Shown piece by piece: positions 1 through 6,278 of a stretch of 6,278 nucleotides of DNA. A model generated the notes under the pieces. It saw nothing but the letters and a program-made list of their open reading frames with translations, was not told the origin of the DNA and searched no databases. This stretch comes from an uncultured Alistipes sp. (GTDB lineage: Bacteria > Bacteroidota > Bacteroidia > Bacteroidales > Rikenellaceae). Where the stretch lies: the NCBI GenBank assembly GCA_934754975.1, contig CAKVKI010000154.1, positions 1-6,278 of the forward strand, in the 5' to 3' direction. How positions within the stretch are numbered: the first letter of the stretch is position 1; each line of letters begins with the position of its first letter. The translations under genes and the position numbers were made by a program.

Positions 1-430
1 AGGCGAAGCTCTCGCCGATGTTGCCGCCCAGGGCGACCCTCATCCCGGCGTCGCGCATGATCGTGTAGATGAGCGACGTGGTGGTGGTCTTGCCGTTCGA
101 GCCGGTGATGCAGATGCACTTCGCCCGGCCCGTGTAACGGCCCGCGAACTCCATTTCGGAGATCACGGGAATGCCTGCGGCGCGGAGCTTTCGCACCAGC
201 GGCGCCGTTTCGGGGATGCCGGGCGACTTGACGACCTCCGCGGCGTCGAGGATACGCTCCTCGGTATGTCCGCCCTCTTCATAGGGCACCTGCCACTGGT
301 CGAGTTTGGCTTTGTAGCGGTCGGCGATCCGCCCCGCATCGGAGAGGAAAACGTCGAACCCTTTCTTCTTGGCGAGGATCGCGGAGCCGTATCCGCTGAT
401 GCCGCCGCCCAGCACTACTATCTTTTTCAT
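1..430 (-). CDS. murD: MurD, UDP-N-acetylmuramoyl-L-alanine--D-glutamate ligase (N-terminal part, cut by window edge)
   Basis: Cytoplasmic ATP-dependent ligase that adds D-glutamate to UDP-MurNAc-L-Ala in peptidoglycan precursor synthesis. Only the first 143 residues lie in the window, about one third of the usual 440-450. The protein begins MKKIVVLGGGISGYGSA, a glycine-rich Rossmann-type start typical of the MurD N-terminal UDP-binding domain. A conserved KSPGIP lies at residues 68-73. The Mur ligase P-loop TGSNGKTT is at residues 109-116, and GGNIG, a MurD hallmark just after the P-loop, is at 135-139. The ATG at 428-430 is only 2 bp after the mraY stop codon, so the two are very likely translationally coupled. 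No Shine-Dalgarno sequence is seen. The murE-mraY-murD order supports MurD over another Mur ligase. No frameshift or odd codon use is visible in this part; the central and C-terminal catalytic domains are outside the window. Confidence 0.95.
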   Translation of the reverse strand, partial: MKKIVVLGGGISGYGSAILAKKKGFDVFLSDAGRIADRYKAKLDQWQVPYEEGGHTEERILDAAEVVKSPGIPETAPLVRKLRAAGIPVISEMEFAGRYTGRAKCICITGSNGKTTTTSLIYTIMRDAGMRVALGGNIGESFA

Positions 431-432
431 GA

Positions 433-1677
433 TTACCGGATCTTTAGCGTTACGAGGGTGATGGCCGCCAGTAGCAGCGAGATGATCCAGAAACGCAGGA
501 CGATTTTGGTCTCGAACTGTCCCTTCTTCTGGAAATGGTGGTGTACGGGGGCCATCAGCAGCAGGCGGCGGCCTTCGCCGCATTTGCGCTTGGTGTACTT
601 GAAGTAGCCGACCTGCATCATCACCGAGAAGCTTTCGATCAGGAAGACGCCGCACAGCAGCGGCAGCAGCAGCTCCTTGCGGATGCAGAGGGCGAAGACG
701 GCGATGATGCCGCCGATCGACAGCGAGCCGGTGTCGCCCATGAAAATCTGCGCCGGGAAGGAGTTATACCACAGGAAGCCGACCAGCGCGCCGACCAGCG
801 CCGCGGCGAAGACGACCAGTTCGCCGCTGTCGGGGATGTACATGATATTGAGGTAATCGGCGTACACGATGTGCCCCGAGAGATAGGCCAGCACGCCCAG
901 CACCGCCACGATCGGCACCGAGACCCCCGTGGCCAGGCCGTCGAGCCCGTCGGTGAGGTTGGCGCCGTTGGAGACGGCCGTCACCACGAAGATGGCGACC
1001 AGCACGTAGAGCAGCCACGTCATCGTGTTGTTGCCGCCCGTGAGCCAGCCGTAATCGAATTCGTTGTCTTTGATGAAGGGAATGGTCGTCTGGGTGGTTT
1101 TGAGGCTTTCGGAGCTGAGGACCACGTTGCGGTGTACGGTTTCGAGTACGGAGCCGTCCTCGTTCATGTAGACGGTCTGCACGGGCTGTACGACTTTGTC
1201 GCGGACGACGATGTCCTGCGACACGCACATCGTCGTGCCGACGATGATGCCCAGCCCGACCTGTCCCACGATCTTGAAACGACCCTTGAGGCCCTCCTTG
1301 TTGTGGCGGAAAACCTTGATGTAGTCGTCCAGACCGCCGATCAGCCCCAGCCATACGGTCGAGACGATCATCAGCCGGATGTAAATGTTGTCGAGCCGCC
1401 CGAGCAGAAGGATCGGAACCAGAATCGCCAGCAGGATGATCACGCCGCCCATGGTAGGGGTGCCGCGTTTCTGGAGCTGTCCCTCCAGGCCGAGGTCGCG
1501 GACCTCTTCGCCGATCTGCTTGCGGCGCAGGAAGTCGATGATCTTGCGGCCGAAAATGATGACGATCAGCAGCGCGAGGATGATCGACGCCGCGGCGCGG
1601 AACGAAATGTACTGGAACATACCCGAGCCGGGCAGGTTGTAGGCTTCATCCAGATACTTGAAGATGTAATAGAGCAT
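433..1677 (-). CDS. mraY: MraY, phospho-N-acetylmuramoyl-pentapeptide-transferase
   Basis: Integral membrane enzyme that transfers phospho-MurNAc-pentapeptide from UDP to undecaprenyl phosphate, giving lipid I, the first membrane step of peptidoglycan synthesis. The 414-residue protein is highly hydrophobic with about ten membrane segments. Family motifs seen: RGTPTMGG (71-78); the Asp pair in GGLDDYIK (D117, D118); NLTDGLDGLA (240-249); FMGDTGS (312-318, D315 matching the catalytic Asp of the family); and the HHH loop in MAPVHHHFQ (H379-H381). It is about 50 residues longer than the E. coli enzyme (360). The extra length lies mainly at residues 151-198, between the predicted fourth and fifth membrane segments, which should face the periplasm. 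The start ATG is 15 bp after the murE stop; that spacer is A-rich with no Shine-Dalgarno sequence. murD follows after 2 bp. All catalytic motifs are intact, so the enzyme is probably active. Confidence 0.97.
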   Translation of the reverse strand: MLYYIFKYLDEAYNLPGSGMFQYISFRAAASIILALLIVIIFGRKIIDFLRRKQIGEEVRDLGLEGQLQKRGTPTMGGVIILLAILVPILLLGRLDNIYIRLMIVSTVWLGLIGGLDDYIKVFRHNKEGLKGRFKIVGQVGLGIIVGTTMCVSQDIVVRDKVVQPVQTVYMNEDGSVLETVHRNVVLSSESLKTTQTTIPFIKDNEFDYGWLTGGNNTMTWLLYVLVAIFVVTAVSNGANLTDGLDGLATGVSVPIVAVLGVLAYLSGHIVYADYLNIMYIPDSGELVVFAAALVGALVGFLWYNSFPAQIFMGDTGSLSIGGIIAVFALCIRKELLLPLLCGVFLIESFSVMMQVGYFKYTKRKCGEGRRLLLMAPVHHHFQKKGQFETKIVLRFWIISLLLAAITLVTLKIR

Positions 1678-1692
1678 ATTGTTCGTTGGGTT

Positions 1693-3150
1693 TTATTTAC
1701 CGAATGAATCGAAGGCTTTGCGGACCTCCTCCCGGTCGTCGAAGCGGTGCTTCACGTCGCCGATGATCTGATAGGTTTCATGGCCCTTGCCCGCCACGAG
1801 CAGGATGTCGCCCGGCTGTGAAAGCATCACTGCCGTGCGGATGGCTTCGGCGCGGTCGGCGATGCGCAGGAAGCGCGCGCCGGGTTCGAGTCCCGCCGCC
1901 ATCTGGTCGAGAATCGCCTCGGGCGACTCGTGGCGCGGGTTGTCCGAGGTGAAGACGGCCGTGTCGGCGTACCGCACGGCGATCTGCGCCATTTCGGGCC
2001 GCTTGGTGCGGTCGCGGTCGCCGCCGCAGCCGCAGACGACGAGCAGCTTCTGCGCCGGGGTGCGGATCTCTTCGATGGTCTGAATTACGTTTTCGAGCGC
2101 ATCGGGCGTATGGGCGTAATCGACGACGGCCGTGACGCCGTTTGCGCTCCGGATCAGTTCGAAGCGGCCGCTGACGGCGTGCAGCATGCTCACCACGCGC
2201 AGCGCTTCGCCGCGGTCGAAGCCCAGCAGTACGGCCGCGCCGTATACGGCCAGCAGGTTGTAGGCGTTGAAGCGGCCCACCAGTCCGACCCACACCTCCT
2301 GTCCGTCGATGCGCAGCAGCATGCCGTCCGGGTGCATTTCGACGATCCGGCAGCGGAAGTCGGCCACCGAGCGCAGCGAGTAGGTGTGTATGGCCGCAGC
2401 GGTGTTCTGCACCATCACGCGGCCGTTTTTATCGTCGGCGTTGGTCAGCGCGAAGGCCTCTTTTGAGAGTGAGTCGAAGAAGAGTTTCTTGGCGCGGATG
2501 TATTCGGCGAAGGTCTTGTGGTAGTCGAGGTGGTCGTGGGTGATGTTCGAGAAGATGCCGCCTGCGAAGTGCAGGCCGCGCGTGCGCTCCTGCACGATGG
2601 CGTGCGACGAACACTCCATGAAACAGTATTCGCACCCCTCGTCGGCCATTTCGCGCATCATGGCGTTGAGCCGTACGGGGTCGGGCGTGGTGTGCGTCGC
2701 TTCGACGGTGCGTTCGCCGACCTTGTAGACCACGGTCGAAATCAGTCCCGCCTTGCGGCCCAATGCCCGCACGAGGTCGTACAGCAGCGTCACGGTCGTG
2801 GTCTTGCCGTTGGTGCCGGTGATGCCCACGAGTTTCAGCGCGCGGCTCGGGTGGTCGTAAAACGCCGCGGCCATGTCGGCCAGCGCGCCTGCGGCGTCGG
2901 GGACTACGATATAGGCGACGTCTGCGGCGGTCTGTTCGGGCAGGCGTTCGCAGACGATGGCCGCGGCGCCTTTTGCGACGGCGGCCGGAATGAAGTCGTG
3001 CCCGTCGTTCTGCGTGCCGCGCACGGCGAAGAAGCAGTCGCCCTGCCCGACGGCCCGCGAGTCGTAAACCAACCCGGCCACGGCGGCCGAATCGTCGCCG
3101 TGCAGCGCCGTGACGGGGGTATTTCGGAGAATTTCTTTCAGTGTTTTCAT
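1693..3150 (-). CDS. murE: MurE, UDP-N-acetylmuramoyl-L-alanyl-D-glutamate--2,6-diaminopimelate ligase
   Basis: Cytoplasmic Mur ligase adding the third amino acid of the peptidoglycan stem peptide, with ATP. Its 485 residues match the normal family length. The N-terminal UDP-MurNAc-binding domain carries VYDSRAV (28-34) and FFAVRGTQNDGHDF (40-53). The central ATPase domain has the P-loop GITGTNGKTT (109-118), TTPDP (154-158), ECSSHA (179-184), HDHLDYH (205-211) and the AKKLFF segment, whose K221 is the expected carbamylated lysine. SGRFE (327-331) and DYAHTPD (344-350) lead into the C-terminal domain. DNPRHE at 403-408 is the motif that, in characterised enzymes, selects meso-diaminopimelate over lysine, so mDAP-type peptidoglycan is predicted; GKGHE is at 454-458. 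The start is the only ATG that fits near the N-terminal domain. It lies 153 bp after ftsI, the one long gap in this gene run; mraY follows after 15 bp. Confidence 0.97.
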   Translation of the reverse strand: MKTLKEILRNTPVTALHGDDSAAVAGLVYDSRAVGQGDCFFAVRGTQNDGHDFIPAAVAKGAAAIVCERLPEQTAADVAYIVVPDAAGALADMAAAFYDHPSRALKLVGITGTNGKTTTVTLLYDLVRALGRKAGLISTVVYKVGERTVEATHTTPDPVRLNAMMREMADEGCEYCFMECSSHAIVQERTRGLHFAGGIFSNITHDHLDYHKTFAEYIRAKKLFFDSLSKEAFALTNADDKNGRVMVQNTAAAIHTYSLRSVADFRCRIVEMHPDGMLLRIDGQEVWVGLVGRFNAYNLLAVYGAAVLLGFDRGEALRVVSMLHAVSGRFELIRSANGVTAVVDYAHTPDALENVIQTIEEIRTPAQKLLVVCGCGGDRDRTKRPEMAQIAVRYADTAVFTSDNPRHESPEAILDQMAAGLEPGARFLRIADRAEAIRTAVMLSQPGDILLVAGKGHETYQIIGDVKHRFDDREEVRKAFDSFGK

Positions 3151-3303
3151 AAACCGTTTCTTTTGTCGTATTCGCCCCTCGGACGTGTTTCCGGCCGCCG
3201 CCTGCGAAATTCAGGGCGGAAGCGGACCCGTAAAATGCGGCCGGAAGCCTGGAGGACAGCCTTCCGGCGCGGCGCAGGGGTGGATATCGTCAGTTCTTTC
3301 ATA
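3151..3303 (-). other. ftsI-murE intergenic region with two imperfect hairpins
   Basis: This 153-bp gap is the only sizeable non-coding stretch between genes that are otherwise 2-52 bp apart. I see no ORF, tRNA or recognisable promoter in it. Read on the transcribed strand, it holds a GC-rich hairpin (3240-3268) with an 8-bp perfect stem, GCCGGAAG/CTTCCGGC. A second hairpin (3198-3219) has seven pairs, one bulged base and a 7-nt loop. The first is followed a few bases later by a short T run (ATTTTA), too weak and too far away for a convincing intrinsic terminator. It may act as an attenuator, an RNA-processing or stability element, or have no function. The last 20 bases before murE are A-rich without a Shine-Dalgarno sequence. 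Confidence 0.5.
3240..3268 (-). other. GC-rich stem-loop, possible attenuator or processing element
   Basis: An inverted repeat of 8 bp (3240-3247 with 3261-3268), then one mismatch and two more pairs, closing a 7-nt loop. On the coding strand it is followed by CGCATTTTA, so a weak terminator or attenuator between ftsI and murE is conceivable. Because murE and the downstream genes are essential and no promoter is evident after the hairpin, full termination here seems unlikely. Confidence 0.35.
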
Positions 3304-5568
3304 TCAGTTCAGCGTTATGGCGACCGTCGCGCCCGGCGTGATGCGCGCTCCGGCGGCGATGCTCTGCCGGACGACGGCTCCCCGGCCCGAGAAGCGGACT
3401 TTCAGGCCGCGGCTTTCGAGTACGAACAGCGCGTCCTTGAGCCCCATTCCCCGCACGTCGGGCATCGTGCCCGTTTCGGCTGGGAAACTCGTGATGATCA
3501 CGTTCGAGAGGCTGTCCACCTGCACGCGGCCCCAGCCCGTGCGGTGGTCGAACGAAGCCCGGGGCGAGAACTTGTCGGCCACGCGGCGGATCTGGGCGAT
3601 GTCGCCGCCCTTGATCCGGTCGGGGTGCCGGCGCGGGCCGTGCCGCTCGATGCGGCCGTACCAGTCGCGGTTGCGGTTGTAGATGTAATCGACCATGCGT
3701 TTGACGACCGGACCCGCCAGCGGACCGCCGTAATAGGCTTTGCCGGCCTGCGCACGGGTTTCGATGGTCGTCAGCACCGTGTAGCGGGGATTGTCGGCCG
3801 GGAAGTAGGCGACCATCGAACCGAGGTAGTAGCGGCCCTGGCGGCTGCGGGCGTCGGTGATCTGCGCCGTGCCGGTCTTGGCGGCCACGCGCAGACGGGC
3901 CGTGTCCCTGAAATAGAGGCTGGCGGTACCCTCGGTGCAGACCAGTTCGAGGCATCGCTGCACTTCGCGCAGCGTCGAGCGCGAGCAGAGCGACGAGGTG
4001 ATGGTGCGGCTTTCGAACCGCTCTTCGACGCGGTCGCCGCGCCGCAGTTCGCGCACCAGCACGGGCGAGATCATTTTGCCGCCGTTGGCGATGCCGTTGT
4101 AGAAGGTGATCATCTGGATCGGAGCCAGCCGCACGCGGTAGCCGTAACTCATCTTGACGAGCATGACGCCCGGGTCGGGGACCTTCCAGTCGGTGGTTAT
4201 CGACGGGGCGCGCTCGCCCAGCCGTTCCAGTCCGACGGTCTGTCCGAGGTGGAGCTTTTCGTGGAGGAAGTCGCTGTATTCCTGTTTTTTGCCTGTGATT
4301 CCGTAGCGGTCCCAGATCGCCTTGGCGAAGTAGACGTTCGACGACGAAGCCACGGCGCGCCGGAAGTCGATGACATGGTCGCCGCGGTGCGAGTCGCGGA
4401 TATTTTTGGCCGGGCCTACATCCACCGAGTCGCCGTTGTGGGTGTCGTACGTGGTCTGGGGGGACATGTCGGCGTCGTCGAGCAGCGTGAGCATCGTCGC
4501 CAGCTTGAAGGTCGAACCCGGCTCCATGCTGCGTCCCAGCGCGTAGTTCTCGCGTTCGTAAAACGCCCCTTCGGTTCCCGCCCGGCCCAGGTTGGCCATG
4601 GCGAGGATTTCGCCCGTGCGGACCTCCATGACGATCGTCGTGCCCCAGATGGCGTTCTGGGCTTCGAGCTGATGCCGCAGGGCTTTGTCGGCGACGTCCT
4701 GCAGGTCCAGGTCGAGCGTGGTCACCACGTCGTACCCGTCTTCGGGGTCCTCGTGCCCGCCGCCCGCGACGCGGCCGTAGAAGCCCCGGGCGATGCGCTG
4801 CCGCAGGGCTTTGCCGTCGCGGCCCGCAAGCTCTTCGCGGTAGGCCTCTTCGATGCCGTAATTGCCCTTGTCGCCCGTCAGTCCGATCGTGCGGCGCGCC
4901 AGTTCGCCCTGCGGGTAGACGCGCTGGTCGCGTTCGACGAGCCGGTAGACCATGCCCATATTCCAGTTCAGCAGCGGATAGCGCCGCAGGGTCTCCCATT
5001 CGGCGTAATCCACTTCGCGGGGAAAGATATTGACGGGCGTGTGGTCGCGGATCGTGTCGTAGATGCGGCGCGTGACGAACTCCTCGCCGCGCAGGCGGTC
5101 CATCAGGCGCGAGAACCACCCTTCGGAGCGCAGGTAGGTTGTGTCGCGTTCCCTGACGAGCCGGTAACGGCGGGTGTGTTCTTCGCGGAATTTGCGGCTG
5201 TATTCGGCGGCGGATTTGTCCCGGAAGAATGCCGCGAGCAGTTTGGCCAGCGAGTCGCTCTGTTCGCGGAAGGTTTTGAGCGAATCGAGGCCCGGCGAGG
5301 CGAAGTCGAACGCGGCCTGATAGCGGAAGATCGAGGTCGCCAGCGGCGCGCCGCCGCGCGCGAGGATGCTGCCGCGCTGCGCCGGAATGGTCTCCTCGGT
5401 GAAGATGCGGCTGGCCAGACGTTCGGCGTTGTAAGCTACCTCGGAGCTAAAGAGCTGGACCCAGACCAGCCGTCCGAGTACGACCGCTCCGGCGAGTATG
5501 AACAGCACGTAAAGCAGTCGTACTCGCAGCAGGATGTCGCTTTTGATCTTCGAACGTTCCTCTTTCAT
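3304..5568 (-). CDS. ftsI: FtsI-type penicillin-binding protein (class B, septal peptidoglycan D,D-transpeptidase) with C-terminal PASTA domain
   Basis: Membrane-anchored transpeptidase that cross-links septal peptidoglycan and works with FtsW; target of beta-lactams. The 754-residue protein has a short basic cytoplasmic tail, one membrane anchor at about 14-36, and a PBP dimerisation/pedestal domain starting with PAQRGSILA (62-70) and including TGDKGNYGIE (231-240). The transpeptidase domain covers roughly 305-630, with all three active-site motifs: SxxK in GSTFK (S352 nucleophile, K355), SSN (409-411) and KTGTA (564-568). A PASTA-like repeat at about 701-754 starts MPDVRGM and ends with VAITLN. 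A basic, Arg-rich linker (about 630-665) precedes it. The usual DRNG after the RG box reads ARGG here. The start ATG lies 5 bp after the FtsL-like stop, implying coupling. Position between ftsL and murE argues for FtsI rather than the elongation enzyme PBP2. Confidence 0.95.
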   Translation of the reverse strand: MKEERSKIKSDILLRVRLLYVLFILAGAVVLGRLVWVQLFSSEVAYNAERLASRIFTEETIPAQRGSILARGGAPLATSIFRYQAAFDFASPGLDSLKTFREQSDSLAKLLAAFFRDKSAAEYSRKFREEHTRRYRLVRERDTTYLRSEGWFSRLMDRLRGEEFVTRRIYDTIRDHTPVNIFPREVDYAEWETLRRYPLLNWNMGMVYRLVERDQRVYPQGELARRTIGLTGDKGNYGIEEAYREELAGRDGKALRQRIARGFYGRVAGGGHEDPEDGYDVVTTLDLDLQDVADKALRHQLEAQNAIWGTTIVMEVRTGEILAMANLGRAGTEGAFYERENYALGRSMEPGSTFKLATMLTLLDDADMSPQTTYDTHNGDSVDVGPAKNIRDSHRGDHVIDFRRAVASSSNVYFAKAIWDRYGITGKKQEYSDFLHEKLHLGQTVGLERLGERAPSITTDWKVPDPGVMLVKMSYGYRVRLAPIQMITFYNGIANGGKMISPVLVRELRRGDRVEERFESRTITSSLCSRSTLREVQRCLELVCTEGTASLYFRDTARLRVAAKTGTAQITDARSRQGRYYLGSMVAYFPADNPRYTVLTTIETRAQAGKAYYGGPLAGPVVKRMVDYIYNRNRDWYGRIERHGPRRHPDRIKGGDIAQIRRVADKFSPRASFDHRTGWGRVQVDSLSNVIITSFPAETGTMPDVRGMGLKDALFVLESRGLKVRFSGRGAVVRQSIAAGARITPGATVAITLN

Positions 5569-5573
5569 CGCCG

Positions 5574-6089
5574 TCAGTTTTCGATGATTTCACCCGGCGC
5601 CGGCGGGTCGGTGAGTTCGATGCCGCGTTCGCGCAGCCGCTCGACGATGGCCGAGTGGGTGGTATGGCGGTAGCGTTGTTCCTGTAGGCGGATCGAACGT
5701 TCGCGCAGGATCTGCACTTCGCGTTCGAGGCGCGAGTATTTCATGTCCAGATGCAGGGAGGTGAACATCACGGCGATGCTCAAAAAGAACATGCCCGCGA
5801 TCGAGAGCATGTAAGGGTAGTATTTCGAGACTCCTTCGTGAACGAGGATCGTGCCCGAGAAGAGCTGCCAGAAGGTGCTGGCCTTGCGGCGGCGCTCCTT
5901 GCGGCGGCGTTCCTCCTCTTCGGCCTTTTCCTCCTCTTCGCGTTCCATGTCGGCGCGGATCTCCTCGTCGGCTTCGCCCCGTTCGATGCGCAGCACCTCG
6001 CGCCGCACGCGGCGGGCGAATTCCTCCTCCTGCTCGCGGCGGGCCTCTTCTTCGGGGGTTACCGGGTCGAATTCGTGATCCTTGAACAT
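5574..6089 (-). CDS. ftsL: FtsL-like cell division protein with long charged N-terminal extension
   Basis: A 171-residue bitopic membrane protein, identified as FtsL-like from its position between rsmH and ftsI, its topology, and the segment FWQLFSGTILVHEGVSKYYP (73-92), which resembles the start of the Bacteroidota FtsL-like family as I remember it. FtsL-type proteins join a FtsB/DivIC partner and FtsQ to recruit and activate FtsI/FtsW. Order: charged cytoplasmic region 1-70, one membrane segment about 91-112, then a periplasmic coiled-coil helix about 113-140 (LDMKYSRLEREVQILRERS) and a short tail with SAIVERLRERG (146-156). Residues 11-70 are almost only Glu, Arg, Lys and Ala, and include ERRRK twice in tandem (60-69); typical relatives are near 100-120 residues. 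The start is fixed by an in-frame TAA 15 bases upstream (6105-6107). ftsI follows after 5 bp. Sequence conservation in FtsL is low, so the name rests largely on context. Confidence 0.85.
   Translation of the reverse strand: MFKDHEFDPVTPEEEARREQEEEFARRVRREVLRIERGEADEEIRADMEREEEEKAEEEERRRKERRRKASTFWQLFSGTILVHEGVSKYYPYMLSIAGMFFLSIAVMFTSLHLDMKYSRLEREVQILRERSIRLQEQRYRHTTHSAIVERLRERGIELTDPPAPGEIIEN
5883..5912 (-). repeat. 15-bp tandem repeat, two copies, inside ftsL
   Basis: Positions 5883-5897 and 5898-5912 are direct tandem copies of a 15-bp unit differing at one base. In frame they encode ERRRK-ERRRK (residues 60-69 of the FtsL-like protein). The single difference is a synonymous GAA/GAG change. 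Confidence 0.8.
5910..5940 (-). repeat. 18-bp-spaced direct repeat (13 identical bases) inside ftsL
   Basis: The 13-mer TTCCTCCTCTTCG on the plus strand occurs at 5910-5922 and again at 5928-5940, exactly 18 bp apart. It encodes the two Glu runs of EEEEKAEEEE (51-60). A shorter related copy, TTCCTCCTC, lies at 6021-6029. The 18-bp and 15-bp units keep the reading frame. Confidence 0.7.
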
Positions 6090-6096
6090 CCTTGTT

Positions 6097-6100
6097 TCCT
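6097..6100 (-). promoter_or_regulatory. Possible ribosome binding site of ftsL
   Basis: AGGA on the coding strand lies 7 nt before the ftsL ATG, inside GCAGGAAACAAGG. It is the only start in this window with a Shine-Dalgarno-like sequence at good spacing. Bacteroidota depend little on such sites, so it may be coincidental. Confidence 0.35.
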
Positions 6101-6141
6101 GCTTTTATCGTTGAATGATTCGCGGGGGCCTCCGCCGTCCG

Positions 6142-6278
6142 TTATTCGTTCTCCCGTTTTGCGGCGGCGCGCAGCTTGGCCGAGCGCGACCGGGGATTGC
6201 GTTCCAACTCTTCGGCCGTGGGGACGACCGCCTTGCGCGTTATGATTTCGAACGGCGTGAGGGCGCGTCCGAAAAAGT
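6142..6278 (-). CDS. rsmH: RsmH (MraW), 16S rRNA (cytosine(1402)-N(4))-methyltransferase, C-terminal end
   Basis: S-adenosylmethionine-dependent enzyme that N4-methylates C1402 in the decoding centre of 16S rRNA. Only the last 44 residues are in the window, from about 300 in the full protein; the gene continues past the right edge. The identification rests on the C-terminal signature: [18 protein letters not shown] followed by [12 protein letters not shown], which is highly characteristic of RsmH, where an (N)xRSRSAKLR box ends the protein. The SAM-binding motifs are outside the window. The stop is TAA at 6142-6144. The gene lies directly upstream of ftsL, its standard position in dcw clusters. 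The 52-bp gap to ftsL contains no recognisable promoter. Confidence 0.93.
   Translation of the reverse strand, partial: FFGRALTPFEIITRKAVVPTAEELERNPRSRSAKLRAAAKRENE

Noticed and set aside
535..1707. 390-codon plus-strand open frame antisense to mraY
   Set aside because: It is the complement of a clear MraY gene; the product is His/Asp/Gln-rich without any domain, as expected from reading membrane-protein codons backwards.
3231..3268. Intrinsic terminator after ftsI
   Set aside because: The hairpin is real, but the following T run is only four bases and begins several bases after the stem. Full termination before essential murE-mraY-murD without an evident new promoter is unlikely, so it is listed only as a stem-loop.
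3299..5119. 606-codon minus-strand open frame overlapping ftsI in another frame
   Set aside because: The Arg/Pro/Gly/Ala-rich translation has no recognisable motif, while the overlapping frame carries all three PBP active-site motifs, a membrane anchor and a normal domain order.
2518..5673. Very long plus-strand open frame (1051 codons) antisense to ftsI and part of murE
   Set aside because: It mirrors well-supported minus-strand genes, and its translation is a low-complexity mix rich in Ala, Arg, Val, Asp and His with no domain. Long antisense frames are expected where GC-rich third positions remove stop codons. It also runs through the non-coding ftsI-murE gap and into ftsL.
6090..6141. 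Promoter in the rsmH-ftsL gap
   Set aside because: Part of the gap is AT-rich, but I see no TTTG/TAnnTTTG pair at the spacing used by Bacteroidota.
1..6278. Mobile element, CRISPR array, toxin-antitoxin or defence genes
   Set aside because: No transposase, repeat-spacer pattern, terminal inverted repeats or small accessory genes are visible; the window is filled by co-oriented core cell wall and division genes.

Overview
The window is an interior piece of the dcw (division and cell wall) gene cluster of a GC-rich member of the Bacteroidota. Alistipes or a close Bacteroidales relative is my best guess; this is inference from gene order, GC content and the type of FtsL, not from a database match. 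All genes are on the minus strand, so transcription runs from high to low coordinates: end of rsmH (6278-6142), an FtsL-like membrane protein (6089-5574), the septal transpeptidase ftsI (5568-3304), murE (3150-1693), mraY (1677-433) and the first third of murD (430 to the window edge). The order rsmH-ftsL-ftsI-murE-mraY-murD, without murF between murE and mraY, is the arrangement I know from Bacteroidota dcw clusters.

The genes are packed tightly. Gaps are 52 bp (rsmH/ftsL), 5 bp (ftsL/ftsI), 153 bp (ftsI/murE), 15 bp (murE/mraY) and 2 bp (mraY/murD). Only the ftsI/murE gap is large enough to hold a regulatory element. It contains two imperfect GC-rich hairpins and no gene. No promoter matching the Bacteroidota -33/-7 consensus is evident, so the genes are probably transcribed from a promoter upstream of rsmH (mraZ end), outside the window. 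Shine-Dalgarno sequences are mostly absent, as is usual in this phylum.

The genes act on successive steps of one process. RsmH methylates 16S rRNA. MurD and MurE add D-Glu and meso-diaminopimelate to UDP-MurNAc-peptide in the cytoplasm. MraY moves the finished phospho-MurNAc-pentapeptide onto undecaprenyl phosphate to form lipid I. FtsI cross-links the septal peptidoglycan, and the FtsL-like protein belongs to the divisome assembly that recruits or activates FtsI.

I found no undescribed system here: this is conserved core genome. The features most worth a second look are the charged N-terminal extension of the FtsL-like protein, built partly from tandem DNA repeats; the long extracytoplasmic insert in MraY; and the structured ftsI/murE gap.
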